Below, in pieces: positions 34,492-42,166 of a stretch of DNA of 64,000 nt. The DNA is from UBA1479 sp002706405 (GTDB lineage Bacteria > Pseudomonadota > Alphaproteobacteria > Rhodospirillales > Casp-alpha2). The DNA lies in contig CAXATO010000002.1 of assembly GCA_963972255.1 (NCBI GenBank), positions 248,001-312,000 of the forward strand. The letters run 5' to 3'. How positions within the stretch are numbered: the first letter of the stretch is position 1; every line of letters starts with the position of its first letter. The notes under the pieces are model-generated. The model had not been told where the DNA came from and made no database searches. It was given only the letters and a program-made list of their open reading frames with translations. The translations under genes and the position numbers were made by a program.

Positions 34492-36107
34492 ATGACGACC
34501 TGAACACGACCGGCGGGGCCGCGGTGCGGCACGTGCACAAGAACCCTGAGGTTCCCCAGACGCGCCCCGCGGCGGTAGACCGGATCAAATCGATCGACGA
34601 ACTGGCCGAAATCTGCGAAGCCGAAAAATCGGCCGGCAGAACGGTCGTCCTGGCCCACGGCGCCTTCGACCTGTTGCATCTGGGCCATGTCCGTCATCTG
34701 GAAGCGGCCCGCAAGCTGGGCGATGTCCTGATCGTGACCGTGACCGCCGATGCCTTCATCAAAAAGGGCCCGGACCGTCCCGTGTTTCCGGAAATGCTGC
34801 GCGCGGAAATGGTCGCGGCGCTGGAATGCGTCGATTGGTCGGGGATTCACCGCGACGCCTCGGCCGAGGATATGCTCCGCCGGGTGCGGCCCTCGGTCTA
34901 TGTAAAGGGCAGCGACTACGCCAACGCCAGCGAGGACGTGACCGGCAAGATCATCGCCGAACGCGAAGCCGTGGAAAGTTATGGTGGCCGCATCGCCTTC
35001 ACCGACGACGTGGTGTTCAGTTCTTCCAAACTGATCAATGACCATGTCCTGACCCGGGATCCTGGCGCGCAGGATATTATCCGCACCATGAAGGCGCCTG
35101 ACCGCCGGGCGCGCGTGTTCGACCTGATCGAAAATATCGCGGACACCAAGGCGCTGTTCGTCGGCGAAACCATTCTCGACGAATATGTTTACGTCCAGCA
35201 GCTGGGACGCACCGCCAAGGGCAACCATGTGTCCACCCGTTACCTGGAAACCGAGATCTTCGCCGGCGGCGTGATTGCCGCGGCGAACCAGGCCGCGGGG
35301 CTGGTCGGCGAGGTCACGGTTCTGACCTGCCTGGGCAACGACGGCATGGAGCAGTTGGTTCGCTCGGCGCTGCATCCGAAGGTCCGGCTTGAGGTCGTGC
35401 AACTGGACGATAAACCGACGATCAACAAGCGGCGCTATCTGACCAAGCCGAATTCGCCCCGCGAACATCTGCACAAGCTGTTCGAGGTCACCAATCTTGA
35501 CCAAGAACCGATCGCCGAGACCTACCACGAGCAGATCCGGAACGAGATCAAGCGCCTGACGCCCGAGCACGACGTGATGGTCGTTTGCGATTTCGGGCAC
35601 GGCATGATCGATAGCGATACCGTCAATGTCATTCAGAACGCCCCGTTGTTCGTCGCCGTCAACGCGCAGGCAAACAGCGCCAACCACGGGTTCAACCTGA
35701 TCACCAAGTACGACAAGTCCGACCTTATGTGCATCGACGAGCCCGAAGCGCGGCTTTGTGCCCGAGACGCCACGTCGCCCATCGATTTCGTGATCCGCGA
35801 CATTCTGATGCGCCAGGTCGAGGCCGAGCGGATCATCGTAACGCAAGGCAGCAAGGGCAGCATTTGCGTCGACCGCCAAGGCGAGGTCACGGAGGTTCCC
35901 GGTTTCGCCTACGATCCGGTCGATACGATCGGTGCCGGGGATGCCTTTCTGGCGGTCGCCGCACCGCTTCTTTCGGCCGGGGGTAATAACGAGGACGTGT
36001 GCTTCATCGCCAATGTGGTGGGCGGCATGAAGGTCAATGTCGTGGGGCACCGATCGGGCCTCGACAAGGGTTCCCTCCTGAAATCGATCAAGAGCCTATT
36101 GACCTAG
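34488..36107 (+). CDS. Nucleotidyltransferase-PfkB sugar kinase fusion (HldE-like, reversed domain order)
   Basis: A 539-residue bifunctional protein. Residues about 45-180 form a cytidylyltransferase-like fold (VVLAHGAFDLLHLGHVRHLEAA, the HxGH motif, later VKGSDYAN). Residues about 205-535 are a ribokinase/PfkB kinase with GGVIAAANQAAGL and DTIGAGDAFLAVAAP, the anion hole and catalytic Asp. In HldE the kinase comes first, so the order is reversed here. It could phosphorylate a sugar phosphate at C1 and activate it to an NDP-sugar, as in heptose activation. It is next to split transketolase genes that could provide the longer-chain sugar. Confidence 0.85.
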   Translation: MNDDLNTTGGAAVRHVHKNPEVPQTRPAAVDRIKSIDELAEICEAEKSAGRTVVLAHGAFDLLHLGHVRHLEAARKLGDVLIVTVTADAFIKKGPDRPVFPEMLRAEMVAALECVDWSGIHRDASAEDMLRRVRPSVYVKGSDYANASEDVTGKIIAEREAVESYGGRIAFTDDVVFSSSKLINDHVLTRDPGAQDIIRTMKAPDRRARVFDLIENIADTKALFVGETILDEYVYVQQLGRTAKGNHVSTRYLETEIFAGGVIAAANQAAGLVGEVTVLTCLGNDGMEQLVRSALHPKVRLEVVQLDDKPTINKRRYLTKPNSPREHLHKLFEVTNLDQEPIAETYHEQIRNEIKRLTPEHDVMVVCDFGHGMIDSDTVNVIQNAPLFVAVNAQANSANHGFNLITKYDKSDLMCIDEPEARLCARDATSPIDFVIRDILMRQVEAERIIVTQGSKGSICVDRQGEVTEVPGFAYDPVDTIGAGDAFLAVAAPLLSAGGNNEDVCFIANVVGGMKVNVVGHRSGLDKGSLLKSIKSLLT

Positions 36108-36140
36108 GCGGCCGGCGCATGGTCCCGCAAGGATATCGAG

Positions 36141-36803
36141 ATGAAAGAGATCAACTTTCTCGCCAAGTATCAAAAAGCGACGAAGCGCGATTACGTGCAG
36201 CGCGTCGTCGAACACGACAAGGCCGAAAGCGCGGAAATCGCGCGCCAGTGGGGCCGTGACTATTGGGACGGCGACCGCCGGTACGGCTACGGGGGATATT
36301 CCTATGACGGGCGCTGGCGCCCGATCGCCGAGGACATCGTCCGGGAGTACGGCCTGAAGGCCGGCGACAAGGTGCTCGACGTCGGCTGTGGCAAGGCGTT
36401 CCTGCTTTATGAAATAACGCAGGCCGCGCCGGGTCTTGATGTGGCGGGGATCGATATTTCCGAATACGGCATCGAAAACGCCAAGCCCGAGGTTCGCGAC
36501 CGCCTGACGGTCGGCAATTGCACGGATCTGCCGTGGGAGGACGATACCTTCGATTTCGTCTATTCCATCAACACCCTGCACAATCTTGAAGTGTTCGACC
36601 TGAAACGGGCCATTCAGGAAATTGAACGTGTGGGCAAGGACAAGAAGTGGATCTGCGTCGAATCCTTCCGCAACGAACGCGAGAAGGCCAACCTGTTGTA
36701 CTGGCAGCTGACCTGCATGAGCTTTCATTCACCCGATGCATGGCGCTGGCTATATCAGGAATACGGCTACACCGGTGACTGCGGGTTCATCTATTTCGAA
36801 TAA
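36141..36803 (+). CDS. Class I SAM-dependent methyltransferase
   Basis: A 220-residue protein with KVLDVGCGKAFLLYEI (SAM motif I, about residues 79-94), GIDISEYGIENA, and FDFVYSINTLHNLEVFD in the motif IV region. The N-terminal 75 residues (DYVQRVVEHDKAESAEIARQWG, then YGYGGYSYDGRW) are the sort of N-terminal cap seen in sugar methyltransferases. It is located between the kinase fusion and the transketolase pair and likely modifies the same sugar. It starts 33 nt after the previous stop. Confidence 0.8.
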   Translation: MKEINFLAKYQKATKRDYVQRVVEHDKAESAEIARQWGRDYWDGDRRYGYGGYSYDGRWRPIAEDIVREYGLKAGDKVLDVGCGKAFLLYEITQAAPGLDVAGIDISEYGIENAKPEVRDRLTVGNCTDLPWEDDTFDFVYSINTLHNLEVFDLKRAIQEIERVGKDKKWICVESFRNEREKANLLYWQLTCMSFHSPDAWRWLYQEYGYTGDCGFIYFE

Positions 36804-36847
36804 TCGTCAACGCCCCCAACTTCCCTGTCTGGAAACCTTATTCTCTC

Positions 36848-37690
36848 ATGAACGCTCAACAAATGATCGAACAGGCGGCTTCCATCCCGCTGGATGAAAG
36901 GTCGCGCCATCTGCGGCGCCTTGTCGTCGAAGGACTGATCGGCGGCGGACGCGGCCATATCGGCTCGTCCATGTCGCTGATCGAAATCGTCCGCGTGCTC
37001 TACGACGACGTCATGCGCTTCGACCCGCAGAACCCGCGATGGAGCGAACGCGACCGCTTCATCCTAAGCAAGGGCCACGGCTGCCTGGCGCAATACGCGA
37101 TGCTGGCGGACCACGGATTCTTTCCCCGCCAGGAACTGGCGACGTTCTGCCGCTCGGGCACCATTCTCGGCGGCCATCCGGAATATGGGAAGGTTCCCGG
37201 CGTGGAAGCGTCGACCGGCGCCCTCGGTCACGGGCTGTCGATCGCGGTCGGCATGGCCCTCGCGGCCCGCATCCGCAAACAGACTCATCGTGTGTTCGCC
37301 GTCATGGGTGATGGCGAAATCAACGAAGGCTCGGTTTGGGAAGCCGCCATGGCGGCGGGCAAGCACAAGCTTTCAAACCTGGTGGCAATGGTCGACTACA
37401 ACAAGATCCAGTCCTACGGCTTTACCCGCGAGGTCCAGGATATGGAGCCGTTGCTCGACAAATGGCGAGCGTTCAACTTCGCCGTGACCGAAATCAACGG
37501 CCACGACGTTCAGGCCCTGCGCGACCTTTTCGCCGGTCTTCCCCTTGATCCGGAACGCCCGATGGCGGTCATCTGCCACACGGTGAAGGGGCGCGGCATT
37601 CCGTTCGCCGAAAACAAGCCGGAATGGCATCACAAATCAAACTTCGACGACGAAACGGTGAAGGCGCTTTACAGCGCTTTGGAGGCCTGA
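36848..37690 (+). CDS. Transketolase N-terminal subunit (ThDP-binding)
   Basis: A 280-residue protein equal to the ThDP-diphosphate-binding half of transketolase: LIGGGRGHIGSSMSLIEIVRVLY, ILSKGHGCLAQYAML, STGALGHGLSIAVGMALAARI and VMGDGEINEGSVWEAAMAA (the GDG...N metal site), then WHHK near the end. Split transketolase-like pairs in secondary-metabolite and glycan clusters transfer a two-carbon ketol group onto a sugar or aldehyde acceptor. Housekeeping transketolase is a single chain, so this pair is a pathway-specific copy. The partner follows after 3 nt. Confidence 0.9.
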   Translation: MNAQQMIEQAASIPLDERSRHLRRLVVEGLIGGGRGHIGSSMSLIEIVRVLYDDVMRFDPQNPRWSERDRFILSKGHGCLAQYAMLADHGFFPRQELATFCRSGTILGGHPEYGKVPGVEASTGALGHGLSIAVGMALAARIRKQTHRVFAVMGDGEINEGSVWEAAMAAGKHKLSNLVAMVDYNKIQSYGFTREVQDMEPLLDKWRAFNFAVTEINGHDVQALRDLFAGLPLDPERPMAVICHTVKGRGIPFAENKPEWHHKSNFDDETVKALYSALEA

Positions 37691-37693
37691 CCG

Positions 37694-38665
37694 ATGCGCA
37701 AAACCTGTCTGAACATGGTCTACGAACTTGCCAAGCGGGACGAGCGCGTGGTCTTCGTCGGCTCCGACCTCGGCCCCGGCGTGCTGGACGAAATGAAACA
37801 CGAAATGCCGGACCGCTTCTACATGGAGGGCGTCGCCGAACAGAACATCATCGGCATGGCCGCCGGCTTGGCGTTCGAAGGCTTCATTCCATACGTCAAC
37901 ACCATCGCCACCTTCATCACGCGGCGTTGCTATGAACAGGTCGCGATCGACGCCGGGCTTCACAATCTTCCCATACGGCTGATCGGCAACGGCGGCGGGC
38001 TGGTCTATGCGCCGCTCGGCCCGACCCATCTGGCGATCGAGGATATGGCGCTGATGCGCTCGATTCCCAATATGTGCGTCGTCTCGCCCACGGACGCCGA
38101 CGAAATGACCCGCTTCATGGATGAAACGCTGGATTGGCCCAGCCCCATCTATATCCGCCTGGGCAAGGGGGGCGATCCGATCGTTTCCGACGGCCAGCCC
38201 GTCAAGATCGGCCGCGCCAACCTTCTGCGCGCACCGGGCGACGTGACCTTTATTTCCACCGGGGTCGCCGTCGGGCGCTGCTTGGATGCCGCCGACCTTT
38301 TGGCCCGGCAAGGCATCACGGCCGGGGTTCTGAACATGCACACGGTCAAGCCGTTGGATGCGGAGGCCGTGCTGTCCATGGCGGCCCAATCGTCGATCCT
38401 CGTCACGGTCGAGGAACATGTTCTGATCAATGGGCTGGGTAGCGCCGTTCTGGAAGTCCTGGGCGACGCGGGCAAGATGACACGGGTTCTCCGCCTGGGT
38501 CTTCCCGATAGCTTTTCCTGCACCTATGGCTCGCAGAACAGCATGATGTCGGACCTTGGCCTGGCGCCGGAAGAGATTGCCCGCCGCGCGGCCGAAGCCC
38601 TTCGCGGACCGGACCAAACGACCCAGCCGGACGCGCCCGGCCTGCAACGCAACGCCGGAAATTAA
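37694..38665 (+). CDS. Transketolase C-terminal subunit
   Basis: A 323-residue protein with the pyrimidine-binding and C-terminal transketolase domains: VVFVGSDLGPGVL, FYMEGVAEQNIIGMAAGLAFEG (the catalytic Glu that activates ThDP), ITRRCYEQVAIDAGL and, in the last third, VTFISTGVAVGRCLDAADLL. Together with the upstream subunit it should form the complete ThDP enzyme. The gene pair lies between the SDR/kinase genes and the 2OG-oxygenase, so the product is expected to be an elongated or branched sugar rather than a pentose-pathway intermediate. That is inferred from context. Confidence 0.9.
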   Translation: MRKTCLNMVYELAKRDERVVFVGSDLGPGVLDEMKHEMPDRFYMEGVAEQNIIGMAAGLAFEGFIPYVNTIATFITRRCYEQVAIDAGLHNLPIRLIGNGGGLVYAPLGPTHLAIEDMALMRSIPNMCVVSPTDADEMTRFMDETLDWPSPIYIRLGKGGDPIVSDGQPVKIGRANLLRAPGDVTFISTGVAVGRCLDAADLLARQGITAGVLNMHTVKPLDAEAVLSMAAQSSILVTVEEHVLINGLGSAVLEVLGDAGKMTRVLRLGLPDSFSCTYGSQNSMMSDLGLAPEEIARRAAEALRGPDQTTQPDAPGLQRNAGN

Positions 38666-38695
38666 CCAGACAGGAACCGACCAGGAGCCTTCGTC

Positions 38696-39514
38696 ATGGG
38701 CAAGATCACGTCTTTCCTTCAACCCGAAGACCAGGCCGCCAACGCGGCCATGCTGCAACGCGGGCATGTCATCCAGGCGGTCGAAAATCGCGATGGCCTT
38801 GACGCCATCCGCGACCTGGCCGCGCACGCGGCCGCCCGCCATCTCGGCGTTTCGCCGCCCAACGATCCGGAACGGTTCCTAAACGGGATCGGCGAACACG
38901 TGGACGCCACGACCTTGAATGACCTGCGCATCAGCGTCATCAATGCGCTTCGATCCGAAGACTGGTTCCGGCCGACGTATTTTTCGCTGGCGCGTGAAGC
39001 CCTGTTCAAAATCGTGGGCAATGAAATCGCCATGCAGCGGGGGGTCGGCCTAAGCGTTCAATTGCCGAATGACGATAGTTCCCTGCTGCCCGTCCACGCC
39101 GACACTTGGGACGGGGATTCGCCATACGAAGTGGTAGTCTGGGTGCCCCTGGTCGATTGTTTCCGAACCAAGGCGATGTACCTGTTGACGCCCGACAAGC
39201 AGACCGCGCATCTGAAGACGATGGCCTCGAACAACAGCGCCGAAACATTCTTCAAGTCCATCGAGGACGACGTCGAATACATTTCCATCGACTACGGCAA
39301 TGTCCTGATTTTCCGGCTCGACCTTCCGCACGGAAACCGGGTCAACACCGAGACCGAAGCCCGATGGTCGATGAACTGCCGGTTCAAAAGCGTGTTGACA
39401 CCGTTTGCCGACAAACAGCTGGGAGAGTTCTTCGAACCGATCATCATCCGCCCCGCGACCAAGGTCGGGATGACCTACGAATTGCCCGGCGGGTTCGGGG
39501 GGGCCGGGCAGTGA
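38696..39514 (+). CDS. Sporadic carbohydrate cluster 2OG-Fe(II) oxygenase
   Basis: A 272-residue protein. The motif PVHADTW gives the His-x-Asp pair (about residues 132-138), and LPHGNRVN supplies the distal His and the 2-oxoglutarate-binding Arg (about residues 211-218). That arrangement is a non-haem iron dioxygenase. The pairing with the next gene is that of the 'sporadic carbohydrate cluster' oxygenase known from family models (name from memory). It may hydroxylate or desaturate a nucleotide-linked sugar. GGAG precedes the ATG by 8 nt. It overlaps the next gene by four bases. Confidence 0.78.
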   Translation: MGKITSFLQPEDQAANAAMLQRGHVIQAVENRDGLDAIRDLAAHAAARHLGVSPPNDPERFLNGIGEHVDATTLNDLRISVINALRSEDWFRPTYFSLAREALFKIVGNEIAMQRGVGLSVQLPNDDSSLLPVHADTWDGDSPYEVVVWVPLVDCFRTKAMYLLTPDKQTAHLKTMASNNSAETFFKSIEDDVEYISIDYGNVLIFRLDLPHGNRVNTETEARWSMNCRFKSVLTPFADKQLGEFFEPIIIRPATKVGMTYELPGGFGGAGQ

Positions 39515-39948
39515 TCGACCGCCACGGCTACCGCGGGTACATCGGGAGCCGCGCCTATTTTGGTCAACGCGCCCCCCAGCATGTCCAGAACCTGGTCATC
39601 CGAGACTATTGTCAGCGCAACGGATTTACCTATCTGCTGAGCGCCACCGAATACGCGATGGAGGATTGTTTCATGATCCTCGAAGACGTCATCAACGAAG
39701 CACTGAAGCTTGAAGGCGTTGTGTTCTACACCCTCAACATGCTTCCCCGTGACAAGGCCCGGCGGTACGAAATCTGCAGCGCGTTCCTGGATGCCGGCTG
39801 CACGATCCACGGCGCCGTCGAAAACGCCTGCGCCAAGAGCCTGGAAGAATACGAGAATCTGGAAAACCTGTGGTCCGTCCGTCGCCTGTCGGAGCAGGCC
39901 GATACGATCATCCAGCAGCTCGCTGCCACGCCCGAATTCCTCAGCTAG
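39511..39948 (+). CDS. LIC12192-family sporadic carbohydrate cluster protein
   Basis: A 145-residue protein beginning at a GTG that overlaps the oxygenase stop (GTGA). It has GYRGYIGSR, then QHVQNLVIRDYCQRNGFTYLLSATEYAMEDC and a long helical middle. This is the pattern of the family named for Leptospira LIC12192, a small protein seen only with unusual carbohydrate genes. Its biochemistry is unknown to me. The conserved QHVQNLVIRDYC part and the lack of membrane segments suggest a small soluble enzyme or scaffold that works with the oxygenase or transketolase. Function is not assigned. Confidence 0.75.
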   Translation: MIDRHGYRGYIGSRAYFGQRAPQHVQNLVIRDYCQRNGFTYLLSATEYAMEDCFMILEDVINEALKLEGVVFYTLNMLPRDKARRYEICSAFLDAGCTIHGAVENACAKSLEEYENLENLWSVRRLSEQADTIIQQLAATPEFLS

Positions 39949-39962
39949 GCCCGTCACCGATA

Positions 39963-41123
39963 ATGAATGAACCCGGCTTCCTAGACTATTACCGCGCCCG
40001 CGGAATCATTCCGACGCGCCAGGATCTCACCGATCGCGTGCCGCACCTGAACCGGCGCCGGGCCCTCTATCTTCAACTGGGGATCGTGCCAGCGTTTCTC
40101 GCCGGACGGCGCGTTCTCGAATTCGGGCCTGGCCCCGGTGACAATGCGCTGTTCACGGTTCTGGGAAACCCCGAAACCTACGTGTTCGTCGATGGCAACG
40201 AAACCAGCCTGGAGCATATTGAAGCCAAGGAAAAGGCCGGTGAGTTCGAAGGCGTCGCCGTTGAGAAACATCTGATGGACTTCCTTGCCTTCCAGGACGA
40301 CAGGACCTTTGACCTTGTTCTCGCCGAAGGCTGCATTCACGGCCAGGAAGACCCCGCCGCCTACTTCTCCCATATCGCCGGATTCGTCGCACCGGGCGGG
40401 GTGCTCGTGACGACGACGCAAAGTTTCATCTCAATCTTTCCCGAGATTTGCCGACGCATGGTGAAACCCGTGTTCGCGCGCCGCCATCCCGATTTCGACG
40501 ATCAGGTGAAGGCCCTTGTCGCATTCTTCCAGCCGGACTTGAAAAGCCTGCAAGGCATGAGCCGGCTGCACGAGGATTGGGTCATGGACCAGATCCTGCA
40601 CCCCTACCGCAAGTTCACCTTCACCATCGCCGAAGCCATCGACACGGTCGCCGACAGCTTTGATTTCCTGGGCTCGTCGCCGCGTTTCGCCACGGACTGG
40701 CGTTGGTACAAATCCATGGACGGCAGCGACCCGGGGATCAACGATGTGGCCCGATCCTGTCACGCCGCCCAGGCCGCGGCCTTCCTGGATTACCGCATCA
40801 CACCGGATCAGGTCGGCGCTTGCGACGGCCAGTTGCTGGAGCGGATGTGCGAAAAGGCCTTTGATCTGCATTTGGAGATCTGGCGCGACGACGATGTGGC
40901 GCGGCTGCCGGAGTTTGCGGATTTGACGACGGAGATCGCCGCCATGGCCGCGGACGCATCGCCGGGAACCGCCCGTTCCCTCATCGATTTCACGCACGGA
41001 ATCCGCGCCCTCGCCCAAGGCGACATGGCCGCGGATTTCGGCTCGTTCCCGACCTTGTACGGACGCTGCCTGCAGTTCGTGAGTTTCGTGCGCCGCCCGC
41101 CGGTTTCTGGTCAGGCTTCCTAA
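39963..41123 (+). CDS. SAM-dependent methyltransferase with long C-terminal domain
   Basis: A 386-residue protein. VLEFGPGPGDNALFTVLG (about residues 50-67) is the SAM-binding loop, followed by YVFVDGNETSLEHI and FDLVLAEGCIHGQEDPAAYF. The long C-terminal half (residues about 180-386) is helical and has no recognisable fold, with repeated Asp/Trp segments. It probably methylates an oligosaccharide or large sugar nucleotide. The ATG at 39963 is used; ORFs extending upstream would overlap the LIC12192-family gene. Only one base separates its stop from the next start. Confidence 0.75.
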   Translation: MNEPGFLDYYRARGIIPTRQDLTDRVPHLNRRRALYLQLGIVPAFLAGRRVLEFGPGPGDNALFTVLGNPETYVFVDGNETSLEHIEAKEKAGEFEGVAVEKHLMDFLAFQDDRTFDLVLAEGCIHGQEDPAAYFSHIAGFVAPGGVLVTTTQSFISIFPEICRRMVKPVFARRHPDFDDQVKALVAFFQPDLKSLQGMSRLHEDWVMDQILHPYRKFTFTIAEAIDTVADSFDFLGSSPRFATDWRWYKSMDGSDPGINDVARSCHAAQAAAFLDYRITPDQVGACDGQLLERMCEKAFDLHLEIWRDDDVARLPEFADLTTEIAAMAADASPGTARSLIDFTHGIRALAQGDMAADFGSFPTLYGRCLQFVSFVRRPPVSGQAS

Positions 41124-41124
41124 C

Positions 41125-42024
41125 ATGGATGGAAGAGTACTTCTGTTAGGCGGCACTGGGCTGATTGGCCGGGCGCTGACGGCCTGCCTTGGGCCCGAGC
41201 GCGCGGTGGCAACGCATCGCGACCATCCGGCCGATGACAGCCTTTGGTTCGATTCCACGGCATCGTCGGTCGAAAGCCTGCTCGACCAAGTTGGCAACCC
41301 GGGCCACGCGGTTTTGTTGTTCGCCGAATCGCGCACGGTGTTCTGTGCCAAGCATCCGGAAGAGGCCGCCGCGATTAACATCGGTTCAAGCATCCGAACG
41401 CTCGATGCGCTGAAGAAACGGGGCATCAAGCCGGTGTTCCTGTCGTCCGATGGCGTGTTCGACGGCCGAGGTGGCAATTACACGGAGACGGACACGCCCC
41501 ACCCGCTCATGGAATACGGCAAGCAGAAACTGGCGGTCGAGCACCATCTGACGACACAGTTCGACGATTATCTGATTGTCCGCCCGACCCGAGTGCTCAG
41601 CACGCAACCCGGAGAGGGAGCGATCTTCGATTCCTGGCTGGCGGCGATCCGCGACAAGACCGTCATTCAATGCGCCGATGACCACCACTTCTGCCCCATC
41701 GCCAAGGACGACCTGGCCAAGCTGATCGTGGCGCTGATTGACGGAGGCGCCAAAGGCATCTTCCACGCCGGCGGCCCCGACGCCGTCACCCATTGGTCAT
41801 TGCTGCAATCCTTCATAGCCGCCTTGGGCGTCAAACGCGCAACCATTCAGGCGGTCGCCAAAAGCATCAATGATTTCGACGTCGGCGAGACGCGCCCGCT
41901 GAATACGACCCTAAATTCAGAAAAGGCCCGCGCCCTGACGGGGCTGGTTCCGGCGACCCCCGGCGAGGTTTGCCGCGAGTACGCGGAAGCGGTCAAACGC
42001 CAGGGTGGTTTTGAAAACGGCTGA
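41125..42024 (+). CDS. RmlD-like SDR sugar nucleotide reductase
   Basis: A 299-residue protein: VLLLGGTGLIGRALTACLG at the N-terminus, a short domain with AVLLFAESRTVFCAKHPEEA, FLSSDGVFDGRGGNYTETDTPHPLMEYGKQK holding the catalytic Tyr-Lys (YGKQK), and IVRPTRVLS. The fold and the SDGVFDG block match RmlD-type dTDP-4-dehydrorhamnose reductases. It likely reduces a 4-keto sugar nucleotide. It starts one base after the preceding stop; a 142-bp gap with a short inverted repeat then separates it from the glycosyltransferase. Confidence 0.8.
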   Translation: MDGRVLLLGGTGLIGRALTACLGPERAVATHRDHPADDSLWFDSTASSVESLLDQVGNPGHAVLLFAESRTVFCAKHPEEAAAINIGSSIRTLDALKKRGIKPVFLSSDGVFDGRGGNYTETDTPHPLMEYGKQKLAVEHHLTTQFDDYLIVRPTRVLSTQPGEGAIFDSWLAAIRDKTVIQCADDHHFCPIAKDDLAKLIVALIDGGAKGIFHAGGPDAVTHWSLLQSFIAALGVKRATIQAVAKSINDFDVGETRPLNTTLNSEKARALTGLVPATPGEVCREYAEAVKRQGGFENG

Positions 42025-42166
42025 ACCTGTGACGGAGCATTGGACACCCACCGGCAAGGTAAACGGCCAGCGACCGGGCCGTTCCCCGGACGTCCGCGCC
42101 GGCGCATGTTCAGATTTCCACATGGCTTTCGGTCGCGCTAACGCCCGCGATTTCGAGGATTAACGA

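Noticed and set aside
42061..42086. Inverted repeat AACGGCC/GGCCGTT between two genes as terminator
   Set aside because: No T-run follows and the stem is only about 7 bp; it is too weak to call.
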